Under the pieces are notes generated by a model. The model had not been told where the DNA came from. It did not search any database and saw nothing but the letters and a program-made list of their open reading frames with translations. A stretch of 64,000 bases of DNA from Sacculina carcini (taxonomy: Eukaryota > Arthropoda > Thecostraca > Sacculinidae), in NCBI GenBank assembly GCA_916048095.2, contig OU696586.1, positions 7,550,249-7,614,248 on the forward strand. The letters run 5' to 3'. Positions 53,962-64,000 of this stretch are shown piece by piece (within the stretch, counting starts at the first letter, position 1; each line of letters begins with the position of its first letter). The position numbers and the translations under genes were made by a program.

Positions 53962-55481
53962 CACTCATTATAAATAAAATCGAATTCCGCAGGATTTGGT
54001 GAAGTAACCGCTCTCATGTTTGAAAAGACCGCAGACTTCATATCCGCTCCTCTCGCGTACCTGATCAATTTATCCTTCCGTAAAGGCATATTTCCTACTA
54101 AATTAAAAATTTCCAAGTCATTACCTCTGTATAAAAATGGCGCCAAGACGGAAATCAATAACTACAGATTGATTATCGATTGATTATTGATTGATATCCA
54201 TACTCCCAGTCATGAGTAAAATATATGAAAAGGCCATTGCATGCAGACTCATTGATTTCCTTGAAGCAAAAAGTCTTATATCTCACACTCAATTTGGGTT
54301 TAGAAAAAAATACATCAACCCAGTCGGCTTTTCTGCGTTTTGTTTCGACAAATGTGAGCAATTGGATAGAAAGCGATATGTGGCTGTTTGTATAGACATT
54401 TCCAAAGCATTTGACTCCTTGAATCATCGCATTATACTTGCTAAAATAATAAACACTGGATTGAGAGGCCCCGTTCATTAATTATTGGAAAGCTATCTTT
54501 CCGAACGGAAGCAATTTGTTGTCTGTAACAATTCGCCTTCACAATATGAATACATTCACCATGGAGTACCACAGGGATCTATATTGGGGTCAATCTTATT
54601 TAGGTTATACATAAATGATAAAACAAATGTTGCAAAAGAAGCACACTTGAAAAATGTACGCTGACGACACAAGCATCCTTGTTTCCGCTGATGATTTACA
54701 ACACCTTCACTCTAGACTGACACAAAACTGATCTCGTGAATTCTTGGATCAATGCAAATATACTGAAAATGAATACATCTAAAACCAATATAATTATATT
54801 TCAGAACAAATCACTCACACATCACCTGGACACAGTGATGCTAAATGAAGAAGTGGTGCATCGAGTAAAAACAGTGATATTCTTGGGGGTGTTAATAGAT
54901 GATTATATCAACTGGAATGATCACATCGACAATCTATGCAAGAATTTATCCATCATTGCCGGCATTATGTATAGGGTTCGTAATAAGCTTAGTACAGAAG
55001 CAATGCGGACGATATACTACACTCTATGTTATTCAAAACTTATATATTGTATATCTGTCTGGGGTGCACTTGGCCTTCTTTTTTGGACAAATTATTCGTT
55101 CAACAAAAACGTGTTCTAAAAATAATGTCTTTCAAAAAAAATGACTCAGCAGATATCTTTCTTTAGAAAGATATCGATATCTTCTTCAGATATCGATATC
55201 TTTAGAAAAGCGAAACTCTTGAAGTTAAGACACATTCACATATATTTTCTTTTGTTGGATACATTCAGATCGATACAAAATGAAAATGGAATCTTCCATG
55301 TTCTGCATCACTCCCAAGTGACTAGAAGAAAAACATAAATTTACATGTACCGTACTACTGGACTCAATTATTCAGTAAATATATCTTATATTTAGGACCC
55401 GAAACATGGAATGCTCTTCCCGATTCATTGAAAACACAGGCTTCCTCAATGACAGTTAGCTCCTTCAAGTACAAAATATAA
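53962..55481 (+). pseudogene. LINE (Y-like) right part: RT and C-terminus
   Basis: Resumes with 'KSNSAGFGEVTALMFEK', then 'ISAPLAYLINLSFRKGIF', 'PVMSKIYEKAIACRLIDF', 'QFGFRKKYINPV', 'VCIDISKAFDSLNHRIIL', 'HHGVPQGSILGSILFRLYIND' in parts, 'MYADDTSILVSADDL' and 'FLGVLIDDYINWNDHI'. The last part contains an 18-19-bp duplicated palindrome (55169-55201) that breaks the C-terminal domain, and ends near 'GPETWNALPDSLKTQ'. Several frameshifts and stops. Confidence 0.85.
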
Positions 55482-55735
55482 ATATACTTGCTCGATTTGG
55501 ATCACCTACGTATGATGTTGTACCCCTGCATGATAGCGTGCTGTCATGCCGAAAATGTTATTTTAACATATTCTCGACTCGTGTGCAGTGTTGAATTTGT
55601 CATCGTCATCGTTTGTCATCGTCATTATTGTCATTGTCAATTCCTGGTCACACTCAATATGTGTGTGAGAGTACTATGAATTGTGCATCTGGCAATATTG
55701 TGCCATTAAATCTATATAATATAGCGTGTCATACA
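55482..55735 (+). other. LINE 3' UTR, non-coding
   Basis: Follows the LINE coding end. Contains short CATCGT/GTCATC repetition (55598-55645). No other feature. Confidence 0.4.
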
Positions 55736-55741
55736 TCAAAC

Positions 55742-55886
55742 ATTATATATCATACGAGATATCATACGAGATATCATACGAGATATCATACGATATATCA
55801 TACGAGATATCATACGAGATATCATACGAGATATCATACGAGATATCATACGAGATATCATACGAGATATCATACGAGATATCATT
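55742..55886 (+). repeat. 12-bp minisatellite (ATCATACGAGAT)n
   Basis: About 12 nearly perfect copies. In-frame period (Tyr-His-Thr-Arg or Ile-Ser-Tyr-Glu) gives spurious ORFs. Confidence 0.95.
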
Positions 55887-55966
55887 ATTTAACAACTCGT
55901 ATATATATATCATTATTTAACAACTCGTATATATATCATTATTCAACAACTCATGTATATAACAAT
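55884..55966 (+). repeat. ~27-bp repeat (ATCATTATTTAACAACTCGTATATAT)
   Basis: Three copies directly following the 12-bp array. Confidence 0.9.
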
Positions 55967-56089
55967 GTTTAATCACTTTATCATATAATCATTATTTTAT
56001 CACTTGTCAATGTTTCGTGCTGGAACAAAATAATCATTATTACATAAGTCTGCAAAAGAGACAATGTATCAGCAGTATATGTCTCTCAG

Positions 56090-56175
56090 ATTCTATATCC
56101 ACTTTCTTTATTAATTGTTGTTATGCTATTTGTTCTTTGCTTGTGGAAAATACAATTTGAACTTGAACTTAAACT
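56090..56175 (+). mobile_element. LINE-type 3' terminus with TTGAACTTGAACTT tail
   Basis: 'GCTTGTGGAAAATACAATTT' followed by short TTGAAC repeats is a common LINE/SINE 3' end. It is followed by a CA tract. The body was not recognised upstream. Confidence 0.4.
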
Positions 56176-56177
56176 TA

Positions 56178-56280
56178 AACACAGACATACACACACACAC
56201 ACATACACACACACACACACATATATATTCAATATACACCTACTCATGCCAAAAACACACACACTCACACACACACACAG
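56178..56280 (+). repeat. (CA)n microsatellite
   Basis: Two CA runs separated by a short AT-rich spacer. Confidence 0.9.
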
Positions 56281-56334
56281 CGTGCCAATATATGTTCTTA
56301 GTTATCTGCACATATATTAATGAAATTCGTCTTT

Positions 56335-56770
56335 AACACACGCATGCACATGCAATTGCCTGAACATGTATGTCACAAACATACACACATACACACATGA
56401 GATTATGAGCTGTAATTTGCGTATGTTCCATGAAATTCATCATGAAGTGTGCGTGTAAATTCTGCAACAACACACACATACAGACGTGCAAATGTACGTA
56501 CGCACTTAAGCATATACACATGCAGACGTACACATGTACACGCATATACGCTTGCAGACGTACACTCATACACATGCACACACATGCACACACATGTACA
56601 CACATGCAGAAATACACACATACATATACAAACACACATACAAATGTACCCGGATACAAAACAAAAACAACAAGGAAGCACACAAGCACATACATGTAGA
56701 CAAAGAAACACACACATTCGCACGAATACCCCCCCCACACACACACGAACACACACACAAACACAATCAC
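56335..56770 (+). repeat. CA/ACATGCAC-rich tract
   Basis: Long interrupted CA-rich low-complexity DNA with ACATGCACACAC and GACGTACAC variants. Multiple spurious ORFs. Confidence 0.85.
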
Positions 56771-56779
56771 TTGTGTATA

Positions 56780-57100
56780 AGTAATTGTGTTTTTGTAAAA
56801 ATTATTCTATTAACAATCGTTTTTGAAAAAATGTGTCAACTCGCTTCAATGTCAACGGTGCAATGCTGCCACGATCGGTCAGTCAAAATCAACAAGCAAA
56901 ATGTCAATTAATAACTGCGCATTGCTCGATACAGGAGGATGGATTGGAGAGGTGCAGGGGGTTTGATTTCAACACAAAACTTTATCAAATGAGTCGGCAG
57001 TCTTTGAGCTTCAGCACATCAAGTCAAACTCCGCGGACATATTTTTTGTTTGTTTCTAGATTTCTTCAGCTACAATAATGCTCATCCATGCCTGATCGCT
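56780..57100. other. Non-coding, nothing recognised
   Basis: Probably the interior of the hAT-like element ending at 57122; no coding capacity seen. Confidence 0.4.
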
Positions 57101-57122
57101 GAAAAATCCTGGCGCCGCCACT
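57100..57122. mobile_element. hAT-like terminus
   Basis: AATCCTGGCGCCGCCACTG ends at about 57122, the same end as at 48377-48395. Other end not identified. Confidence 0.55.
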
Positions 57123-57323
57123 GGGTCTGGCACTGGCGCCTCCGATTCTGAATGCGTGTCATTCATCCAACCGACCGTTTCTATTGCACGCTGTTATATG
57201 TGTGTGCATGAGCAGTAGGACGCTCGCGTTCTGAAGCCAGCGAAGATCGTAAAACTACTGTGCTGCACTTTATGGGTACAGGGTATTATCGCACTGTGTG
57301 GGCGTATGAAAACTCCTGCCGCC

Positions 57324-57655
57324 ACCACTGACACTACACCACTGACACTACACCACTGACACTACACCACTGACACGACACCACTGACACTACACCACTG
57401 ATACTACACCACTGACACTACACCACTGACACTACACCACTGACACTACACCAATGACACGACACCACTGACACGACACCACTGACAGGACACCACTGAC
57501 ACTACACCACTGACACGACATCACTGACACGACACCACTGGCACGACACCACTGACACTACACCACTGACACGACACCACTGACACGCCACCACTGACAC
57601 GACACCACTGGCACGACACCACTGACACTACACCACTGGCACGACACCACTGATA
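57324..57655 (+). repeat. 14-bp minisatellite (ACCACTGACACTAC)n
   Basis: About 23 copies, with C/T, G/T variants (ACACTAC, ACACGAC, GGCACGAC). The array begins right after CTCCTGCCGCCACCACTG, which resembles the hAT-like terminus above. Confidence 0.95.
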
Positions 57656-57787
57656 TTGCCAAATATGCATCTACTTCCGGTTGCGTGGCAAGTTACGTTC
57701 GAATGCAAAGCAGTCAGCTTGCCAGAATAGTTGAAAAATGGATGAGAATCGACAAAGCTGCGCATCTTCGACAGTTTCGGTGCACTT

Positions 57788-57813
57788 GCGTATATGTGTG
57801 TGTATGTGTGTGT

Positions 57814-57896
<83 letters not shown>

Positions 57897-57936
57897 TGTG
57901 TGTGTGTGTGTGCATGTGTGTGTGTTTGTGCTTGTG

Positions 57937-57968
<32 letters not shown>

Positions 57969-58045
57969 CTTGTGTGTGCTTGTGTTTATGTGTGTGTGTG
58001 CTTGTGTGTGTGTGTGTGCTTGTGTTTGCTTGTGTGTGTGTGTGA
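57788..58045 (+). repeat. (TG)n microsatellite, ~255 bp
   Basis: Long TG tract with CTTG, CATG and TTTG interruptions. Open Cys/Val frames are artefacts. Confidence 0.97.
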
Positions 58046-58049
58046 GGTG

Positions 58050-58595
58050 CGTTGGCCTGACTGTCCGTTTTTGTTTGTGGAATACAGCTATACAACTTCA
58101 CCTCTAAGAGTAGAGGTGCGACTTTTTTACTTATTTGGACAAAACAAATTTACATATTATTTTCCTATGAACTTGTATTCAAAGAATCCGAAAAGAACAT
58201 TATTCCAATGTATCATCAAAAAGTTTCCGCACAAAATCGATTTTTGTCTCGCATATAATTGGAATTCCCAGGAATTGTGTGTATATGAATTGATGTTGAA
58301 CTTGAACTGAATTTACATACTAAATGCTGGTACAGTATCGCTACGGAGCCTCTGTGCTAGTGTCTGAACTGTATGTGTTTATCTGTATGTATGCGTGTGT
58401 ATGTGTGTGTGTGTGTGTGTGTGCTGGCGCAGTGTGTGAAGTCGTGCTTGAGCATCGGTTTACACGTTAGGCCTTGAATGTGTGCGTGTTAGTGGTGTCC
58501 CCCGGGACTGTCTGTAAATATACTCTTTTTTTATACATGAGCGATATATATAATTGTATATTAATTAAGTAATTCACTCTGTGCCTGTCGAAATA
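58050..58595. other. Mostly non-coding; LINE-like tail and TG tract
   Basis: A GTTGAACTTGAACTGAA at about 58290-58307 resembles a LINE 3' tail, and a TG run lies at about 58390-58424. Nothing else recognised. Confidence 0.4.
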
Positions 58596-58596
58596 G

Positions 58597-59130
58597 CAGC
58601 TGGTAGACACAGAGGCTGGTAGACATAGTGCCTGGTAGACACAGAGGCTGGTAGACACAGTGGCTGGTAGACACAGTGGCTGGTAGACACAGAGGCTGGT
58701 AGACACAGCGGCAGGTAGAAACAGAGGCTGGTAGACATAGAGGCTGGTAGACACAGAGGCTGGTAGACACAGAGGCTGGTAGACACAGTGGCTGGTAGAC
58801 ACAGTGGCTGGTAGACACAGTGGCTGGTAGACACAGTGGCTGGTAGACACAGTGGCTGGTAGACACAGAGCTGGTAGACACAGAGCTGGTAGACACAGAG
58901 CTGGTAGAAACAGAGGCTGGTAGACACAGAGCTGGTAGACATAGAGGCCGGTAGACACAGAGGCTGGTAGACACATAGGCTGGTAGACACATAGCCTGGT
59001 AGACACAGAGCTGGTAGAAAAAGAGGCTGGTAGACATAGAGGCTGGTAGACACAGAGACTGGTAGACACAGTGGCTGGTAGACACAAAGGCTGGTAGACA
59101 CAGAGGCTGGTAGACACAGAGGCTGGGACA
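58597..59130 (+). repeat. 16-bp minisatellite (GGCTGGTAGACACAGA)n
   Basis: About 33 copies, some shortened to 15 bp (GAGCTGGTAGACACA). The unit contains no stop on the minus strand in any phase, so three overlapping minus-strand ORFs of 185-222 codons appear (CVYQPLCLPASVST-like). I read these as artefacts. Confidence 0.97.
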
Positions 59131-59364
59131 CACAAAGGAGATTGAGTGTGTGCGGTACGATAAATTTACAAGGTAAAATATAGTGCTATAATGGACGTCC
59201 TCTGTCCTGCATATTCAGTCATTTAAGCAATTAGTAAATTATGCATGATACGTTATTTGTTTTTGCCAGCCATTTTAAAACCAATATTTTTAGATTGGAA
59301 TACGTATTTGATTTGATGAGTTCACTCGTACACTTGCTTTTAGATGGGGCAATCAGATTAATTA
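59131..59364. other. Non-coding, nothing recognised
   Basis: AT-rich spacer between two tandem arrays. Confidence 0.4.
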
Positions 59365-59365
59365 G

Positions 59366-59514
59366 TTTATTATTATGCTCTCTATAATAGTTTATTATTA
59401 TGCTCTCTATAATAGTATATTATTATGCTCTCTATAATAGTTTATTATTATGCTCTCTATAATAGTTTATTATTATGCTCTCTATAATAGTTTATTATTA
59501 TGCTCTCTTATTAT
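59366..59514 (+). repeat. 25-bp minisatellite (TTTATTATTATGCTCTCTAT plus AATAG)
   Basis: Six copies, nearly identical, the last truncated where the TG tract begins. Confidence 0.95.
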
Positions 59515-59515
59515 G

Positions 59516-59538
59516 TATGTGTGTGTGTGTGTGCGTGT

Positions 59539-59569
<31 letters not shown>

Positions 59570-59756
59570 CGTGTACGTGTACGTGTGCGTGTGCGTGTGC
59601 GTGTGCGTGTGCGTGTGCGTGTGCGTGTGCGTGTGCGTGTGCGTGTACGTGTGCGTGTACGTGTGCGTGTGCGTGTGCGTGTGCGTGTGCGTGTGCGTGT
59701 GCGTGTGCGTGTGCGTGTGCGTGTGCGTGTGCGTGTGCGTGTGCGTGTGCGTGTGC

Positions 59757-59788
<32 letters not shown>

Positions 59789-59830
59789 GTGCGTGTGCGT
59801 GTGCGTGGGCGTGTGCGTGTGTGTGTTTGT
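59516..59830 (+). repeat. (TG)n then pure (GTGCGT)n hexamer array
   Basis: TG run followed by about 38 copies of GTGCGT with three GTACGT variants. Alternating purine-pyrimidine throughout. Confidence 0.97.
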
Positions 59831-59839
59831 CTTGGTATG

Positions 59840-60430
59840 TGTAAAATCAGAGTTGTACCTAGTTGTCACGTGTATTGTAGATTTTCTGTCGAATTTCAAA
59901 GACCTGACAGTATCATAGTTGTCTACAATAGATGCCCTAAATAGCGACAACAAAGCCAAAGACAACAACAATATGTCAATACCAACACACACACATACAA
60001 ACATACGCGTTGCGTGATGGGGCGTTCCTCGATGAACTCATCAAACTCGTGGGCCGGAAAATCTCCGAGCTTTCTGTTGAGCCGCGAGAGACAGCTTGAG
60101 TGCGGCATTGTTTTAGTTGGACCCGTCATTCGCGGCAGCGCTGTCTCCGCTACGTTGTGTTGTTTATGTGTGTACGTGCTTGCAAATATACGGGTATTCT
60201 AGATAATACATACAGAAGTATCTTTGCGGGATAGCAGATGTACGTAGAGAAACTCAGCTAATGTTGCAAGCACGTTTGCTTGTTTAAAATAGCATTTGTT
60301 TCATTTTTTAAATAGTCTTGCATTTTTGTATAGATTAAGTATGGACCCAACAGATTTTTCTTGCATGTGTCTTGTTGGGCAGAAACCGAAATCATTCTCT
60401 ACTTTGGTATAATTTTCAAATATGTATTCA
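59840..60430. other. Non-coding, nothing recognised
   Basis: Short ORFs near 60014-60202 lack support. Confidence 0.4.
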
Positions 60431-60431
60431 C

Positions 60432-60505
60432 CAGGGTTGGCTGATTTAAATCATGATTTAAATCAATTGATTTTTTTTAAATCAATGATTTAAATCAAAT
60501 GACGT
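60432..60505. mobile_element. Possible hAT-like end (CAGGGTTGGC plus ATTTAAATCA repeats)
   Basis: CAGGGTTGGCTGATTTAAATC followed by repeated, partly palindromic GATTTAAATCA motifs, a pattern seen at ends of certain hAT-like elements. A matching opposite end was not found, so this is weak. Confidence 0.35.
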
Positions 60506-60789
60506 TATTGAATTCATTTTACAAATATGGTGCGGTTTTACTCAGTGATACCTTACCTTAATCAGGCTTATTCAAATCAGGCTGGTCTAAATGGTATAAA
60601 TCAACCAATTTGTTATCAGTAACACAAATCAAACACAGTTAGTGGATAGTTCAGAATCTACATTAGTGCTGTTCACCGGATTTTACATGTATGTAAAATC
60701 TGGAAATTTTTGCATTTGCATTTTTTTCAAAAAGTACGGAATTTTTTTTACACATATCACTCGATGGCTTCACATAATTAATTTTTTTA

Positions 60790-61538
60790 TTATTATTAAT
60801 TACAGGCAAATCCAGTAGCATGGGAAGAGTGCAAGCACTATTACCACCCTAAGGTGGCCCCATGTACCGGAAGCGCCCAAAAGATTAAGAGAGAAAGAGA
60901 GTTCGAAGAGAAATAAGTCTAGAAAGAGAGTTGGAAAGAAAATAATAAATAAATAACAATAAATAATAAACCATCATCCGATAACAATCCATAATGTCAC
61001 TCCGCCCACGTTCCTCAATAAATAATAACAATCAACAATAAATATGTGATTCATTAAAAAACAGCCATCAATAAATAAGAATAAATATTAATAAATAAGT
61101 AATAAATAACAATCAAGAACAATACATATGATTCAAAAAAGAAACATCCAACAATAAATATAAATATGATTCAATAAGTAACAACAACACAAATAAATAT
61201 GATTCAATAAACAATAACACCAATAAATATGATTCAATAAACAACAACAACAATAAATATGATTCAATAAACAGCAACAACAATAAATATGATTCAATAA
61301 ACAACAACAACAATAAATATGACTCAATAAACAGCAACAACAATAAATATGATTCAATAAACAACAACAGCCAACACTGAGTAAAAGTATAATTTAATAA
61401 ATAACAACAACCAATGATAAATAGTAATAAATAGAGAGTAAAATAGGAATAAATATAAATAAATAGAAAATAAATAACAATAAGCATGAATAAATAACAA
61501 TAAATATGAATAAATATACAATTAATAAGACTCAACAG
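60790..61538 (-). mobile_element. LINE Z 3' UTR
   Basis: Extends from the ORF2 stop to an end of CTGGATTTGCCTGTAATTAA followed by TAA repeats (minus strand). Contains an internal array (61190-61370) of AATAAATATGATTCAATAAAC units. Its segment 60970-61000 is the intact counterpart of the site occupied by element A at 22186/31166. Confidence 0.8.
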
Positions 61539-64000
61539 TCAATTCCGCTCTTTCAGTAGCATTTCATTTACTTTGGCCTTGAATTTGTTCAAATTGCTCT
61601 GCAAGAAAGCCTCCTCCTTCAACGTGTTCCAAGTAGACACAGTGGCCGGAAGAAAGCAACGTTGGAATTGTTTTGTACTACAACGAATTGGAGCCATGCA
61701 CTGGGAATGCTGTTTGGATGTAAACCCTGTGCTTCTTGCTGCCACGAAATCATCAGGAATTGACTTGCTCATCGGATGATGGTCGTTGTGCTTGATTTTG
61801 TACAGCATGCACACACTGCTGACCTTTCGACGATGGCAAAGATCACCAAGAACCAAGTCACCACAGAGGAACTTGCAAGTTCTAACAACTCTGTTGATGA
61901 GATTGAGGTGACAATCCGCAGCAGAAGACCACACGGGGGCGCAGTACTCCAGAATTGGCAAAATGAAACAGCGAAAACAACTTTTTGAGATTGTGCTGCT
62001 ACCGAACATCCGATATGCCTTTCTTATAATTCCCAGTTTCCGCGATGCCGAACAAACTAGCTTCCGAATGTGACTCTCAAACGTGAGCTTTGAGTCTACA
62101 TGTACTCCCAATATTTTGAGCTCATCACACACGTTGAGTAGGGCGTCATTTATGAGGATAGCTCCATGTGAAGGCTGAACGGTACGTGACCTAGAAACCA
62201 ACAAGCATTTAGATTTCGAAGTGTTCAGCATCATATTCCACCTCTCACACCACTTCAGGACGCTGCTGAGATCGTCGTTGACCGTTTGACGCACCTGTGG
62301 TCTGTCCGAAGGAGATGAAATTACAGCCATCAAGGTGATATCATCAGCATATCCATATACAGGGTTGCGTGTGGTTGTGTACAGGTCAGCGGTGTAAATG
62401 TTGAACAAAATAGGACCCAACACACTTCCCTGCGGGACACCGGACGCAATGCTCTGCCAGCCACTGTATGCTCCATCGATGGCAACACGTTGTACGCGAT
62501 TGGATAGAAATTGATGCAAAACACTTAGCAAACGGCCGCCGACTCCAATCTTTCTCAGTTTTTGCAACAAGCCCTGGTGGCTCACACGGTCAAATGCTGC
62601 CGAGAAATCCAACTGCACAATCCAGGCTTCACTGCCTTTGTCTAGCACTTGCTGGAGCTCATGCGTGATAGTAAGCAGAGCGTCAGTCGTGCTGAGTTTT
62701 TTGCGGTATGCAAATTGGTTTTCCGACAGCAGATTGTTGCTCTCCAGGTACTTGGACAGTCTGGAAGATATCAAGTGCTCGAATATTTTGGACAGAATCG
62801 GCGTAATTGATATTGGCCGGTAGTTTGCAACATCAGCTGAATTGGTTGCTTTTGGTATGGGCGTGATATTCGCAAACCGCCAACATGATGGAAACGAACC
62901 AGTCTTCATCAAGCGCCTGAAAAGAGCACTGAGCTTCGGAGCTAGAGTATCTGCCGTGTTCTTGAAAAATAACGGAAACATATTCAGAGGGTCTGTTCCT
63001 CCGTGGGCATCAAGGTCTTTCATGAGATTCGCCACTTCTTTTGATCGGAAGGCAATGCCTTTGATTTTCGGGGCGAGGACAGATGAATCGTCAGACGGAA
63101 TGGACCCTTGACATTGCTTGGTATTGAAGTAATCCATAAGCAACTCTGCCTTCTCTGTTGGGTTGATTTTGAGCTCACCGTTCGCTGAAAATAAAGGAGG
63201 GACAGACAGGTCATGTCCAAACACTGACGATTTCAACGTTGACCACCATTTGTGGGCGTCATTGGCAGATGTTAGCTTTTCAGCAAGTTTCTTTGAGTGA
63301 CGTGTTTCCGCTTCTGAATACACATGCTCAGCATGCCGTCTGGCCTCAGTGTAGACATTCCATGAATCGGCTGAGCGTGATTGGAGCCACTTGTGGTAAG
63401 CCTCCTGCTTGGATTCACGAGCGCTGCGACATTCGTTGGTGAACCAGGCTTTGTCATCAGAGCGAAAACGTAGTTTTTTAGTAGGCACTCTCCTTGAGAT
63501 GACATCGGTAATGTATTTGTTCAATGCATCAATGGGGCATTCCTTCTGCTGCAGATTTGAAACTTTAATTGCTTTCAATTCATCATTCACCTTCACCCAG
63601 TCAACATTGTTCTTCATGTGCACGAGCCTTGAAATCGTGTAAGGAGAAACCTTCTGTCTCAATGTCAACTTCACGGACAGCGACGAGTGATCTGAACTTC
63701 CTATTGGAGCTTCCACGCTTACACTCACGATATCTGAGACGTCTGTCATAACCAAGTCCAAACAGTTTCCCGCTTGATGTGTGGGACCGGACACCATTTG
63801 GGAGCAGCCAGAAATGTTGCAGAAATCATATGCTGCTCTACCATGAGCGTCTGTAGGAGATGTCGACAAGAGTCACTCACGGTGATGGGCGTTCATGTCT
63901 CCCACAAATACAAATGCTGACTTGGTGTCCTTCTCCTGAATTGTTGACATGGCTGACAAGAGACATTCGTAGATAGAGTCGTTACTGTCTGGATTTCGGT
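61539..64000 (-). pseudogene. LINE Z ORF2: endonuclease (partial) and reverse transcriptase
   Basis: 776 open codons (61539-63869), and the frame continues upstream to the window edge across one TGA at 63873-63875 ('GDMNAHHRE' stop 'LLSTSPTDAHGRA'), probably a Trp codon lost by one substitution. Endonuclease: GDMN (63.9 kb) and 'GSSDHSSLSVKL'. Linker 'DKAWFTNECRSARESKQEAY'. RT: 'NYRPISITPILSKIFEHL', 'WIVQLDFSAAFDRVSHQGLL', 'GVPQGSVLGPILFNIYTADL' and 'YGYADDITLMAV' (YADD intact). C-terminus 'CFILPILEYCAPVWSS'. Start and ORF1 lie outside the window. Confidence 0.92.

Noticed and set aside
57628..58107. Cys/Val and Thr/His ORFs up to 157 codons
   Set aside because: Produced by the (TG)n/(CA)n tract; no biological sequence outside the repeat.
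58467..59135. Three overlapping minus-strand ORFs of 185-222 codons
   Set aside because: A 16-bp tandem repeat without stops in any phase explains all three at once.

Overview
The window is eukaryotic, almost certainly from an invertebrate animal. It contains no bacterial-style operons. What it holds is DNA-repeat landscape: non-LTR retrotransposons (LINEs) with APE-type endonuclease and reverse transcriptase, Ty3/Gypsy-type LTR elements, hAT and piggyBac relics, hAT-like MITEs, and very large amounts of (CA)n/(TG)n microsatellite and minisatellite DNA. A degenerate CCTAA tract near 690-790 would fit an arthropod, where TTAGG is the telomere unit, but this is not proof of lineage. I see no tRNA, rRNA or CRISPR array. 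Only one short exon-like ORF (11225-11474) is a candidate host gene.

Layout. 1-670: 3' end of a LINE. 1908-4925: 5'-truncated Gypsy pol on the minus strand. 5160-10310: LINE copy (family X) split by a hAT transposon (5623-8777), which itself carries a LINE fragment, two MITEs and an inverted scrap of its own transposase. 10.7-17.5 kb: possible host exon, then a 1.3 kb 14-bp satellite and other tandem arrays. 18.07-19.86 kb: 5'-truncated LINE RT. 20.2-20.9 kb: endonuclease relic. 21.84-32.7 kb: a three-level nest, in which the 3' UTR of a family Z LINE contains degenerate LTR element A (22187-31165), which contains young Gypsy element B (25166-29612); a solo LTR (31960-32432) lies in the same LINE tail. 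34.5-44.2 kb: LINE tail fragment, a decayed near-full-length LINE X and an apparently intact full-length LINE Y. 44.5-49.3 kb: LINE fragments, MITEs and a piggyBac relic. 49.4-55.5 kb: LINE Y-type copy interrupted by LTR element C (49816-53961). 55.7-60.5 kb: tandem repeats. 60.79-64.0 kb: family Z LINE with a long ORF2, running off the window edge.

The genes do not work together as a pathway. They are independent self-replicating elements at different stages of decay, and their nesting gives a relative chronology. The most complete coding units are LINE Y (ORF1 43121-44002 plus ORF2 40086-43058) and Gypsy element B, whose two 440-bp LTRs look identical but which has lost the nucleocapsid zinc knuckle and the protease active site. 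A recurrent pattern is that seven LINE copies have (CA)-rich DNA in sense orientation at their 5' junctions, and several also at their 3' ends.
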